This document shows, one piece after another, positions 1-6,994 of a stretch of DNA of 29,021 nt. Within the stretch, counting starts at the first letter, position 1. Every line of letters starts with the position of its first letter. Under the pieces are notes generated by a model, which made no database searches, was not told where the DNA came from, and saw only the letters and a program-made list of their open reading frames with translations. Position numbers and translations under genes: made by a program. Origin of the DNA: Patescibacteria group bacterium (GTDB lineage: Bacteria > Patescibacteriota > WWE3 > UBA101185 > UBA10185); assembly GCA_022710505.1 (NCBI GenBank), contig JAKLGS010000002.1, positions 1 to 29,021 on the forward strand, given 5' to 3'.

Positions 1-1855
1 ATATTTTTTTGTTCTCATTTGCTTTCCAATAAAGATAAAGGGCTAAAGTAATAAAAAATGTAGTTGTAACATCAAGCATTGAAGCTCTTGAATAATAAAG
101 AAAGTGAACGGTTGTTACCAACGCCAAAGAAGAAATAAAAGCTGATGTTTTATTAAAAAACTTTTTGGAAAATAAATAGACTAGTATAACAGTAAAAAAT
201 CCAAAAATTGCACTCGGCAAGCGGGCCGCCCAAGAATTAAATCCTAAAAAGCTCATAAATCCTGACATCATCCACATATACAAAGGAGGTTTTTCAAACC
301 ATCCCTTTGTTAAATTGTCCCAATGAGGAACAACAAACTCCTTGTTTATAAGCATATTTTTAGCTACTTTTGCGTAAATAGCCTCGTCCCACGGAATAAG
401 ATGGTTTTTTCCGAGACCTGTAAAAATAAGGAGAGCCGAAAGAATTAAAATAGTTGAAAACATTATGTTTTTATTTACAAAAATATATTGGATGATTTTT
501 TTAATCCAATCTTTACCGATTATTCCAATCCCCCAAATAAAATATGAAAAAATCAGTAACCAAAAAAATTCAGAATTGTAAGAGTAAAAAATACCCGCCA
601 AATACCAACCCAAAATCACGGAAGACATTAAACCTCCGGTAAAAGCAACCTTCTTATCTTTATTTTTAAAGAAAACATACAAAGGTGATAAAAAGGCAAA
701 CAACATGAACGAGACGAAAGGTACAGTACCAATGATACCTGTTTCTGACAGAGACTCACCCCAAATGGTATGGGCCGGAACTCTCCCGCTCAATGCCGCA
801 GTATCTCTAGTGAAAAATTTAGGAGCAATCTTTGTCTTGCTGAAATGTTCAAAAAAAGAACCGTAGCCACCACCTAAGTACGGGTATTTTTCAAAAATCT
901 GATACGCTCCTGTCAAAAGCATAAAGTGAGAATCAAAAGAATCTATTCTGTAATGAAAGGCATCCCTTACATATCTTCTGAAATTACTTTTCTTCTTACT
1001 ATACTCAACCACAAAAGGCGACGTTATTAAAACCAGAGCTAAGAAAATATACAAAATACCCTTAGCTCCAAATTTTTTAATTAATAAAATTGTAAAAAAG
1101 AATACAGCTGAAAAACCTGCAACCATCCATGCAGTTCTGGAATTAGTCAAAAGAAGAGATGCGGAATAAGATAACACCATAAACACATCCAATAATTTCT
1201 CTTTCTTATTTCTAGTATTTACAAATGAAATTAAAATGACGGGGATTAACGCAGACAGTAAAGCCCCATAATGATTTACATCCCAAAACAAAGAACCTAC
1301 TCTGGGTACTTTACCGGGAACAGGCCACATGGCTCCGATTACTCTTCCTGTTTGATAAAAATGAAACAGCTGGTAATAACCAAATAAAGTCAATGTAAAA
1401 ACCACGTATGTAAAAAATTTAAGATATTTTAATAATTCCTGGGGATTATCTTTAAATGTCAGATAAAGATAAATTCCTAAAACTACTATGGTTGCGAAAA
1501 AACCCAGCAAAAAGATGCTCGCTTGTATATTTTTTGAAAAAACTAAAGATAGTGCTCTTGTGAAAAATATTATTAAAAGAGTCAGAATGTAGGGATCTTT
1601 GATGTAAGGAAGAAGGGATTTGATGCCCCCGCTCTTAACTACATAAAGATACGTCTTAGTAATTCCTGCAAATAACAGAGCTAACATAAATATCCTTGCC
1701 GGCATCAAATCCCACCTATAGAAACTAAAAAGCTCCTTGTGCATCAAAACAGACAACACTATCAAAACGTAAAGTGAAAACTTAAAATTCTTCAAAACAA
1801 GAATATAAGAAGAAACAAATATTAAAAATATTACTACGAGATATAAATAATTCAT
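1..1855 (-). CDS. O-antigen ligase/polymerase (Wzy-like) fused to ArnT/PMT-like GT-C glycosyltransferase, 3' end cut by window
   Basis: I translated this frame by hand from the ATG at 1855 to the window edge; all 618 codons are open, so the C-terminus lies outside. The first ~450 residues form a multi-membrane protein with O-antigen ligase/Wzy signatures: DVNHYGALLSAL (~190), LTNSRTAW (~237), LGGGYGSFF (~330) and AHTIWGESLSETGIIG (~361-376). A second membrane block follows with clear ArnT/PMT signatures: PWDEAIYAKVAKNM (acidic pair D490/E491), WFEKPPLYMW (519-528) and WAARLPSAIFG. Known families: Wzy/WaaL-type enzymes transfer or polymerise lipid-linked glycans, and GT-C enzymes transfer sugars from polyprenyl phosphates. 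Both act at the outer face of the membrane. The start overlaps the upstream stop as ATGA, which implies translational coupling. A frameshift joining two genes is excluded within the window, because one frame covers both domains. Confidence 0.85.
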   Translation of the reverse strand, partial: MNYLYLVVIFLIFVSSYILVLKNFKFSLYVLIVLSVLMHKELFSFYRWDLMPARIFMLALLFAGITKTYLYVVKSGGIKSLLPYIKDPYILTLLIIFFTRALSLVFSKNIQASIFLLGFFATIVVLGIYLYLTFKDNPQELLKYLKFFTYVVFTLTLFGYYQLFHFYQTGRVIGAMWPVPGKVPRVGSLFWDVNHYGALLSALIPVILISFVNTRNKKEKLLDVFMVLSYSASLLLTNSRTAWMVAGFSAVFFFTILLIKKFGAKGILYIFLALVLITSPFVVEYSKKKSNFRRYVRDAFHYRIDSFDSHFMLLTGAYQIFEKYPYLGGGYGSFFEHFSKTKIAPKFFTRDTAALSGRVPAHTIWGESLSETGIIGTVPFVSFMLFAFLSPLYVFFKNKDKKVAFTGGLMSSVILGWYLAGIFYSYNSEFFWLLIFSYFIWGIGIIGKDWIKKIIQYIFVNKNIMFSTILILSALLIFTGLGKNHLIPWDEAIYAKVAKNMLINKEFVVPHWDNLTKGWFEKPPLYMWMMSGFMSFLGFNSWAARLPSAIFGFFTVILVYLFSKKFFNKTSAFISSLALVTTVHFLYYSRASMLDVTTTFFITLALYLYWKANENKKI

Positions 1856-3042
1856 TTTTTCTTTTTTGAACTTTTTGGTTTTTTATTGATGGTCTCACCG
1901 ACCTCAGGTTTCATCGATGAAAGAACATCTTCATAGACACTAAGAGTCTTTTCGGCTGCGTTCTGCCAAGTATATTCTTTTCTTATCTTTTCGTCCAAAA
2001 CCGGTCGGGGTTCAAAATATTCTTTTTTAATAGCTTCTGTTATTGATTCGACATTATCAGGAACACAAAAAGACGCAAAACTTCCGAGATATTCTTTAGC
2101 TCGAGGCCCCGCTGCAACTGTATTGGCTCCGCAGTAAAGTGCTTCCAAACTGGTTAAACCTGTTGTCTCAAACCAGCTGGCTGAAACGCAGACCTTAGCG
2201 AAATGGTAATAGGAAGGAAGATCAGAGTAATTTATCGAATTATCCAATCTGGTAATCCATTTATGTTTTCTTAGCAACTTATTTATTAAAAAATTATATT
2301 CGAAGTGTTTCATGGGGCTGGCTTTTCCGATTAATACCAGCTTAGCATCAAGTCCGGTTTCTTCTCTAAATTTTTTAACCCCTTTTATAACATTAAGTTG
2401 GTTTTTTCTGGGCTCAATTCTGCCAACGCACATAATATAATCTTCAAATTCAAATGGATTCTTAAAAGGCTTTGGCTTAATAAAAGCTTCCCCCACTCCG
2501 TTTAATACCTTCTCCCACTTAAAAGTTACATCAAATGTTCTTTTTAAATCTTCTGCTTCTCTTACAGTTTGGACTAAAACTGCGTCGGATATTTCCAAAA
2601 CTTCTCTTTGCATTTTTTTGAATCCGTGAAAAACACTGTATAACGTAGGTTTAAATTTTCTCCTATCAAATAAAGATCTGTAAACATTTTTAAAGGTATC
2701 TCTTCTGAATTGATCTCTAAAAAATAATTTCGAAATTCTTCTGAAATCGAATACAAACTCATCATCAAATTTTTTGACTTCTTTCACATCGTGATGAATA
2801 GGAGATAAAACTATCGGAACACCTGCTTTTTTCACTTTTTTAGCATAAAAATAGGTTTCGGGAGTCCAATCTAGTTGAAAAATGTGGACCAAATCGTAAT
2901 CTTTAGGTTCAAAATCCATATCCGTTTTAATATCTACATCAATACCAAGTTTTTTTAATTCCGAGGCTGTGTTTTCTACCTGAACCCTGTCCCCGCCCCG
3001 GGCGTCCAACAGACCGATTCGCCCTAACATTAAAACTTTCAT
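1852..3042 (-). CDS. GT4-family glycosyltransferase with lysine-rich tail
   Basis: A 396-residue GT-B fold glycosyltransferase. The N-terminus starts MKVLMLGRIG with a glycine-rich acceptor-side loop (RGGDRV). The C-terminal donor domain begins near DYIMCVGRIEPRKNQ (201-215) and carries the GT4 E-x7-E motif, E292 to E300 in FETTGLTSLE. GT4 enzymes are retaining and use nucleotide sugars on the cytoplasmic side; the sugar cannot be told from sequence. The last ten residues are very basic (KKPKSSKKKK), unusual for the family and possibly a membrane-surface contact. The ATG at 3042 has a GGGAG-type ribosome site 8 bases upstream, and it overlaps the preceding stop as ATGA. The downstream fusion gene is joined the same way, so the three genes are probably co-translated. 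Confidence 0.9.
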   Translation of the reverse strand: MKVLMLGRIGLLDARGGDRVQVENTASELKKLGIDVDIKTDMDFEPKDYDLVHIFQLDWTPETYFYAKKVKKAGVPIVLSPIHHDVKEVKKFDDEFVFDFRRISKLFFRDQFRRDTFKNVYRSLFDRRKFKPTLYSVFHGFKKMQREVLEISDAVLVQTVREAEDLKRTFDVTFKWEKVLNGVGEAFIKPKPFKNPFEFEDYIMCVGRIEPRKNQLNVIKGVKKFREETGLDAKLVLIGKASPMKHFEYNFLINKLLRKHKWITRLDNSINYSDLPSYYHFAKVCVSASWFETTGLTSLEALYCGANTVAAGPRAKEYLGSFASFCVPDNVESITEAIKKEYFEPRPVLDEKIRKEYTWQNAAEKTLSVYEDVLSSMKPEVGETINKKPKSSKKKK

Positions 3043-4190
3043 TTTTTATCTCCCATTAGTTTTAAATACAAATAATCATACTTATCTACAAAACTCTCCA
3101 ATGAATAATTATTCTCAACAAACTCTCTCGCCCCTTCCACCAAATTTTTATTTTCACTACCTGTTTTATTGTACTCATCAACCATCTTATCTGACAAATC
3201 CTCGTAATCGCCAACATTAAAAAATTTAACATAGTCTTCTCCGACTTCTTTTAAAACTTCAAGGTTGGAACAAATCACAGGCAATCCCATACTCATAGCC
3301 TCTATAAGAACAATTCCAAAACCTTCGGCAAGTGTCGGAAACACGAAAACATCAAATGTAGAAAGGTATTTTATCTTATCTTCGTCATCAAATCTTCCCG
3401 TAATTACAACATTTTTATCCAATTCCAATTCTTTGACTAAATTTTTAATTTTATCTTCCAAAGCACCGCCCCCGACGATTAATAAATACATTTTCTCTTT
3501 ACGGAAAAGCTGTGAATTTAGAAATTTTGAGAATGCACGCACTAATACTTCGTGTCCTTTTTCTTGAGTAATTCTACCTAGATTTCCAAATACAAACGCA
3601 TCTTCGGGAATCCCGTGTCTTCTTTTAATTTCTTTTTCGAATTCAAACCTATGCAAAGCCGGTATATTAAAAATTGAGGTATCAATTCCGTTAGGAATCA
3701 CTTCCAAAATTTTCTCGTTTATTCCCTCTTTGATTTTAACTTTCTTCTTTGATTCGGTAAGTGCTATTTCCGCGCTTGATAATTTATTTACGACATAAGA
3801 ATACAACTTAACATTAAGGAATTTTTTAATTGAATTAATTTGCCACTCAGATATTGGGGTGTGAGTATGTGTTACAACAGCTTTAACTTTTGTATTTCTG
3901 CAAGCAAGTAAGGAATTAACTACAGCTTTAAGTTCATGAGAATGAACGATATCTATATTATTCTCTTCAACATATTTTTTAAGATTGGCTATATATTTAA
4001 AATCAAAGTCTTTTGAAATGAATTCATTTGAAACTACTGCACCATTTTTTTGATATAAATCAGACATGTCTCCTTGAGGACACCAAACAAAAACCTCGTG
4101 TCCTTTTTTTACCATCCCCTTCACAAGATCGAGAACGTGAACTTCCATCCCTCCGAACTTCGATGAATTTAAAACATAGAGTATTTTCAT
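3039..4190 (-). CDS. GT4-family glycosyltransferase
   Basis: A 383-residue GT-B enzyme of normal length for GT4. The N-terminus MKILYVLNSSKFGGMEVHVL contains the GGxE-type loop typical of the family. A middle IPNGID motif (166-170) marks the linker to the donor domain, which starts at FVFGNLGRITQEKGHE. The E-x7-E motif is E289 to E297 in EGFGIVLIE. This is a cytoplasmic or membrane-peripheral sugar transferase of the surface glycan pathway; donor and acceptor are unknown. It overlaps the genes on both sides by four bases (ATGA), which places it in one coupled unit with its neighbours. Confidence 0.92.
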   Translation of the reverse strand: MKILYVLNSSKFGGMEVHVLDLVKGMVKKGHEVFVWCPQGDMSDLYQKNGAVVSNEFISKDFDFKYIANLKKYVEENNIDIVHSHELKAVVNSLLACRNTKVKAVVTHTHTPISEWQINSIKKFLNVKLYSYVVNKLSSAEIALTESKKKVKIKEGINEKILEVIPNGIDTSIFNIPALHRFEFEKEIKRRHGIPEDAFVFGNLGRITQEKGHEVLVRAFSKFLNSQLFRKEKMYLLIVGGGALEDKIKNLVKELELDKNVVITGRFDDEDKIKYLSTFDVFVFPTLAEGFGIVLIEAMSMGLPVICSNLEVLKEVGEDYVKFFNVGDYEDLSDKMVDEYNKTGSENKNLVEGAREFVENNYSLESFVDKYDYLYLKLMGDKK

Positions 4191-5395
4191 TTTATATTCT
4201 CGTTAATATAACTAAGCATGGCGGCAATTTTACCCTCCCAAGTGTTTTTCTTAGCAACTTCCATTCTTTTTTTAGACTTCTCAGCGATGTCTTCTTCTAA
4301 AGCTCTTTTAATATTTAGAGAAAATTCTTCCGGATTTTTGGAGATATAACAAACATCCTCAAAAGGATAATAAGAGGGAAGATCAGTGACCACCAAGGGA
4401 ATCCCGGCAGCCAAAGGTTCAAAAAATTTCACAGGAAAACATCCGCCGACTGTGTAATCATTCAACTGATATGGGATTGTCATAACGTCAAAGAACGAAA
4501 TATATTTTGGAATTTCAGTAAAGTCTTTTCTACCTAAGAAATAAACATTATCCAATTTCTCAAAACCCAAGCTTTTTTTACTTGATTCTTTATCTTTTAA
4601 TGCCAAAGGCCCTATAACTACAAATGAAAATGACGGGTAATCATCCGCAATTTTTTTAAACAATTCCCTATCAAACTTGTACTCATCAACAGCACCGGTA
4701 AAACCCACTATCGGGTGCGGAATATTTTTTAAATCTTCGGGAACTTCAAAACCTTTGTTTTTTACATCAAAAAATCTTTCAAAATCGCCGACATTGGGAG
4801 TGAAATATGTTTTCGGATTAATTTTTTTAAGTTTTTCAGCCAAACCGGGAGTGGTAGTGAAAACAATATTTGCTCGAGAGGTTAACAGACGCTCCTGATC
4901 AACAATCCATCTTTTCTTTTCAGGAGTATTGTATTTTGGAAATCCTTCATAATTATCTACACAATCATAAATCAAAAAATCATGTTTAATATTTTTTAAA
5001 TAATTTTCTAAACCTTCTATCTCTACGTGATAAATCCATAAAATAGTTTTTTCATTTCCGCTATCTTTAAAAACTTTTTGAGATATCTCATTTATTTTCT
5101 GAGAGTGTTTAGCCGAAGAAATACCTTTTAATGGGTGGGTATTTAAAGGTGAATAAACCACAACTCCTTCTTCAGTTTTTTTCGTTTTAGTAAAAAGTCG
5201 TTTTAAAGACCAGTTTCTCTGCAAAATTTGTTTGGCGAATACCCTGCCTGTATTAATAGGTGGGTCTATGAATAAAACACTATGCCCGAGCTTTGGTAAC
5301 CGGCTCATAACATGTCTTTTATTAGTCCATAGGGGAAAATCCCAAAGCTGGTTTGAAAGACAGATTATGTTGTATTTTGGTTCTTCGATAGTCAT
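4187..5395 (-). CDS. GT-B glycosyltransferase, TuaH-like
   Basis: A GT-B glycosyltransferase, 402 residues from the ATG at 5395. The sequence YDCVDNYEGFP, a TTTPGLAEKL segment before the inter-domain linker, and the late motif GCFPVKFFEPLAAGIPLVV resemble the TuaH-like/GT1-like enzymes of polysaccharide operons. The reading frame stays open upstream to an ATG at 5443, but the extra 16 residues (MYNEIARLSPRAQPSK) are encoded by a TATAAT box and a GC-rich palindromic repeat, and they have no family counterpart. I therefore place the start at 5395. The encoded protein then begins MTIEEPKYNIICLSN. The gene heads the three-glycosyltransferase unit running to 1852 and ends in an ATGA overlap with it. 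Confidence 0.87.
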   Translation of the reverse strand: MTIEEPKYNIICLSNQLWDFPLWTNKRHVMSRLPKLGHSVLFIDPPINTGRVFAKQILQRNWSLKRLFTKTKKTEEGVVVYSPLNTHPLKGISSAKHSQKINEISQKVFKDSGNEKTILWIYHVEIEGLENYLKNIKHDFLIYDCVDNYEGFPKYNTPEKKRWIVDQERLLTSRANIVFTTTPGLAEKLKKINPKTYFTPNVGDFERFFDVKNKGFEVPEDLKNIPHPIVGFTGAVDEYKFDRELFKKIADDYPSFSFVVIGPLALKDKESSKKSLGFEKLDNVYFLGRKDFTEIPKYISFFDVMTIPYQLNDYTVGGCFPVKFFEPLAAGIPLVVTDLPSYYPFEDVCYISKNPEEFSLNIKRALEEDIAEKSKKRMEVAKKNTWEGKIAAMLSYINENIK

Positions 5396-5400
5396 TTTAG

Positions 5401-5510
5401 AGGGCTGAGCCCGCGGGCTCAGCCTAGCAATCTCATTATACATTACAGAAGGGCTGAGCCCGCCTGCGGGCTCAGCCCGGGAAAGGCCCGGCCCACTTGT
5501 GGGCCGGGCC
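5401..5510. repeat. GC-rich palindromic repeat element, locus A
   Basis: It contains four copies of an 11-mer GGGCTSAGCCC (S = G or C; one ends in T) at 5402, 5415, 5451 and 5468. They form two hairpins: 5403-5412 with 5415-5424, and 5451-5463 with 5466-5478. A third hairpin of different sequence has a perfect 12-bp stem, 5485-5496 with 5499-5510, and a TT loop. The block lies between the stop at 5516 and the start at 5395. Its G+C is far above that of the surrounding DNA. No T-run follows the stems, so a classic intrinsic terminator is not supported. Confidence 0.92.
5435..5440 (-). promoter_or_regulatory. Candidate -10 box (TATAAT) for the 5395 glycosyltransferase
   Basis: A perfect TATAAT preceded by TG lies 39 bases upstream of the ATG at 5395, between two GC-rich hairpins. 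No -35 hexamer is recognisable, because that position falls in the repeat. The predicted leader would contain the hairpin at 5403-5424, which ends only seven bases before the start codon. Confidence 0.5.
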
Positions 5511-5515
5511 CCAAC

Positions 5516-6907
5516 TTACTTCAGCGGAAGACATTTCGGGCAAGCTCTTTCAAGCATTTTAGCTTTTACTAACAACCTTCTGACATTAAACATAAACTCA
5601 GAATCTTTTAGGGACCAAAGCCAAGATGTATTTTTAAATCCGGTGTCGTAAGCGGCGTGCCAAATTCCGTCAAAAAACACTATACCGAAAGCCTGAACTA
5701 ATATTGAAAAACCAAACAAAAGAGAAAACAAAAAATGTTTTTTATCATACCAGGAAGATTTTAGATAAGGCACCATTAAAAGAACAAGATAAGGAATAAC
5801 ATCCGAGCTCATTCTGTAACCAAAGGAATAACCACCGTACCAGTGTTTCCAAAAACTAATTACTAAGGTGTGAATTACCACAATCAGAAAGTAAAAAAGA
5901 TATTGAAGATTCTCTTTTAATCCTTTTTTTACAGCTATATAAAAACCGACAAATGAAAAAAGGAAAACCGGGGAGTACGTTAGAATTCCTTTGCTGGGAG
6001 ACAACCATACTCCAAAAAAACTAACCGGAAAAGGAGAGATCCAACTTCCGAACAATTGGCTTGCATAACCCTGATTTTCAATCCCAATATAGTATTTGTT
6101 GTTATACCAAAGAAAAAATGCAACGTTTAAAAGAAATCCCAAAGCTACAAAAACACCTGTTTTCAATATAGATTTAAGGTTATTTAATTTTATGAGAGCA
6201 TAAATTCCGATGAAAAGAAGTCCGAGTGCTGCGGTGGGTCTTGACAGAAATGCTAAACCGTAAAAAAGACCACTCAAAAACGCGCTAAAAGGCTTGAAAT
6301 TTGGGCTTTTCAGGTGGTCCAGAACAAAGTACAAACCCAGGATTGAAAAAAGCTGTAAAGTGCCGTGTTGCCACAAAGACTGAGACAACATCGCAAGGTT
6401 TACTGTTGCGAACAAAAAAACATAAGTTAGAACAGAAGCCTTTTTCTCATCAAGGGAAAATTGTTTTTTTAATAAAAGATAGAAAAATCCTCCTGATAAA
6501 GCCATAATCAATGCTGAAGATATTTTTGAAAGAATAATGAGGTTTTCCCATGTTACCACCATTCCAAATTTTAATGGTAAAAAATAAACCGGAACCGCCA
6601 GTAAACCACTTATTAAAGTAAACGCGGAAACATAATGTCCATCAATTTTCTTTAAATAAAAAGGAGTAAGACCTCGGATTTGATTTTTATCATCGGGGTG
6701 GGGAAATTTACTAATCAGCATATTGTAGTAGCTACCAAGATATAGAGTTTTCTCTTTTATTATCGCTACAGGTAAAAACATAGCGGGAACGGTGTCTTCT
6801 GATTGAATTGCTAATTTATTGATATTTGTTTTGTAAACTAATAACCAAGACCCGAAGTATATGAAAAACGATATAAAAACAATCTGAAAAAATTTCTTTG
6901 AATTCAT
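5516..6907 (-). CDS. Multi-membrane GT-C-like glycosyltransferase (PMT/ArnT superfamily)
   Basis: A 463-residue protein with roughly ten to twelve hydrophobic segments. The first (7-25) is followed by a loop with an acidic pair (SEDTVPAMF, E37/D38), the usual place for the catalytic acidic residue of GT-C enzymes. Later landmarks are AFLSRPTAALGLLF and KHWYGGYSFGYRMSSD, which recur in uncharacterised GT39/PMT-like membrane proteins. Such enzymes use polyprenyl-phosphate sugars at the outer face of the membrane. The short C-terminus (ERACPKCLPLK) stops six bases before repeat locus A. The ATG at 6907 lies six bases after a TGTAAAAT -10 box and has no ribosome site, which suggests leaderless translation. 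Family placement is by pattern and only moderate. Confidence 0.8.
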   Translation of the reverse strand: MNSKKFFQIVFISFFIYFGSWLLVYKTNINKLAIQSEDTVPAMFLPVAIIKEKTLYLGSYYNMLISKFPHPDDKNQIRGLTPFYLKKIDGHYVSAFTLISGLLAVPVYFLPLKFGMVVTWENLIILSKISSALIMALSGGFFYLLLKKQFSLDEKKASVLTYVFLFATVNLAMLSQSLWQHGTLQLFSILGLYFVLDHLKSPNFKPFSAFLSGLFYGLAFLSRPTAALGLLFIGIYALIKLNNLKSILKTGVFVALGFLLNVAFFLWYNNKYYIGIENQGYASQLFGSWISPFPVSFFGVWLSPSKGILTYSPVFLFSFVGFYIAVKKGLKENLQYLFYFLIVVIHTLVISFWKHWYGGYSFGYRMSSDVIPYLVLLMVPYLKSSWYDKKHFLFSLLFGFSILVQAFGIVFFDGIWHAAYDTGFKNTSWLWSLKDSEFMFNVRRLLVKAKMLERACPKCLPLK

Positions 6908-6913
6908 GGGTTT

Positions 6914-6919
6914 ATTTTA
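6914..6919 (-). promoter_or_regulatory. Candidate -10 box (TAAAAT) giving a leaderless start at 6907
   Basis: TG-TAAAAT on the minus strand, followed by exactly six bases (AAACCC) and then the ATG. Transcription should begin at or next to the start codon. The -35 position falls in repeat locus B. Confidence 0.45.
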
Positions 6920-6928
6920 CACGATTTT

Positions 6929-6993
6929 GGAGGGCTCAGCCCGGAACGGGCTGAGCCTAGGATGGGCTGAGCCCGGAACGGGCTCAGCCCTCC
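6929..6993. repeat. GC-rich palindromic repeat element, locus B
   Basis: Four 11-mers of the GGGCTSAGCCC type at 6932, 6948, 6964 and 6980 form two hairpins. Stem 6933-6943 pairs with 6947-6957, and stem 6964-6975 pairs with 6979-6990; each has a GAA loop. The ends GGAGGGCT and AGCCCTCC are inverted copies. It lies between the stop at 6995 and the start at 6907, touching the stop codon of the upstream gene. Confidence 0.93.
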
Positions 6994-6994
6994 C

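Noticed and set aside
3265..3567. 100-codon plus-strand open frame inside the GT4 gene
   Set aside because: It lies antisense to conserved GT4 motifs, and its translation shows no family features. The same holds for the other plus-strand frames at 4028-4300, 18428-18685, 18628-18891 and 22603-22917.
5396..5443. N-terminal extension of the 4187 glycosyltransferase
   Set aside because: The extra codons translate a TATAAT box and a palindromic repeat, so the ATG at 5395 is the better start.
5401..5510. GC hairpins as intrinsic terminators
   Set aside because: The stems are strong, but no run of T follows on either strand. The four-unit arrangement repeated at three loci fits a repeat element better, though a barrier to transcription is still possible.
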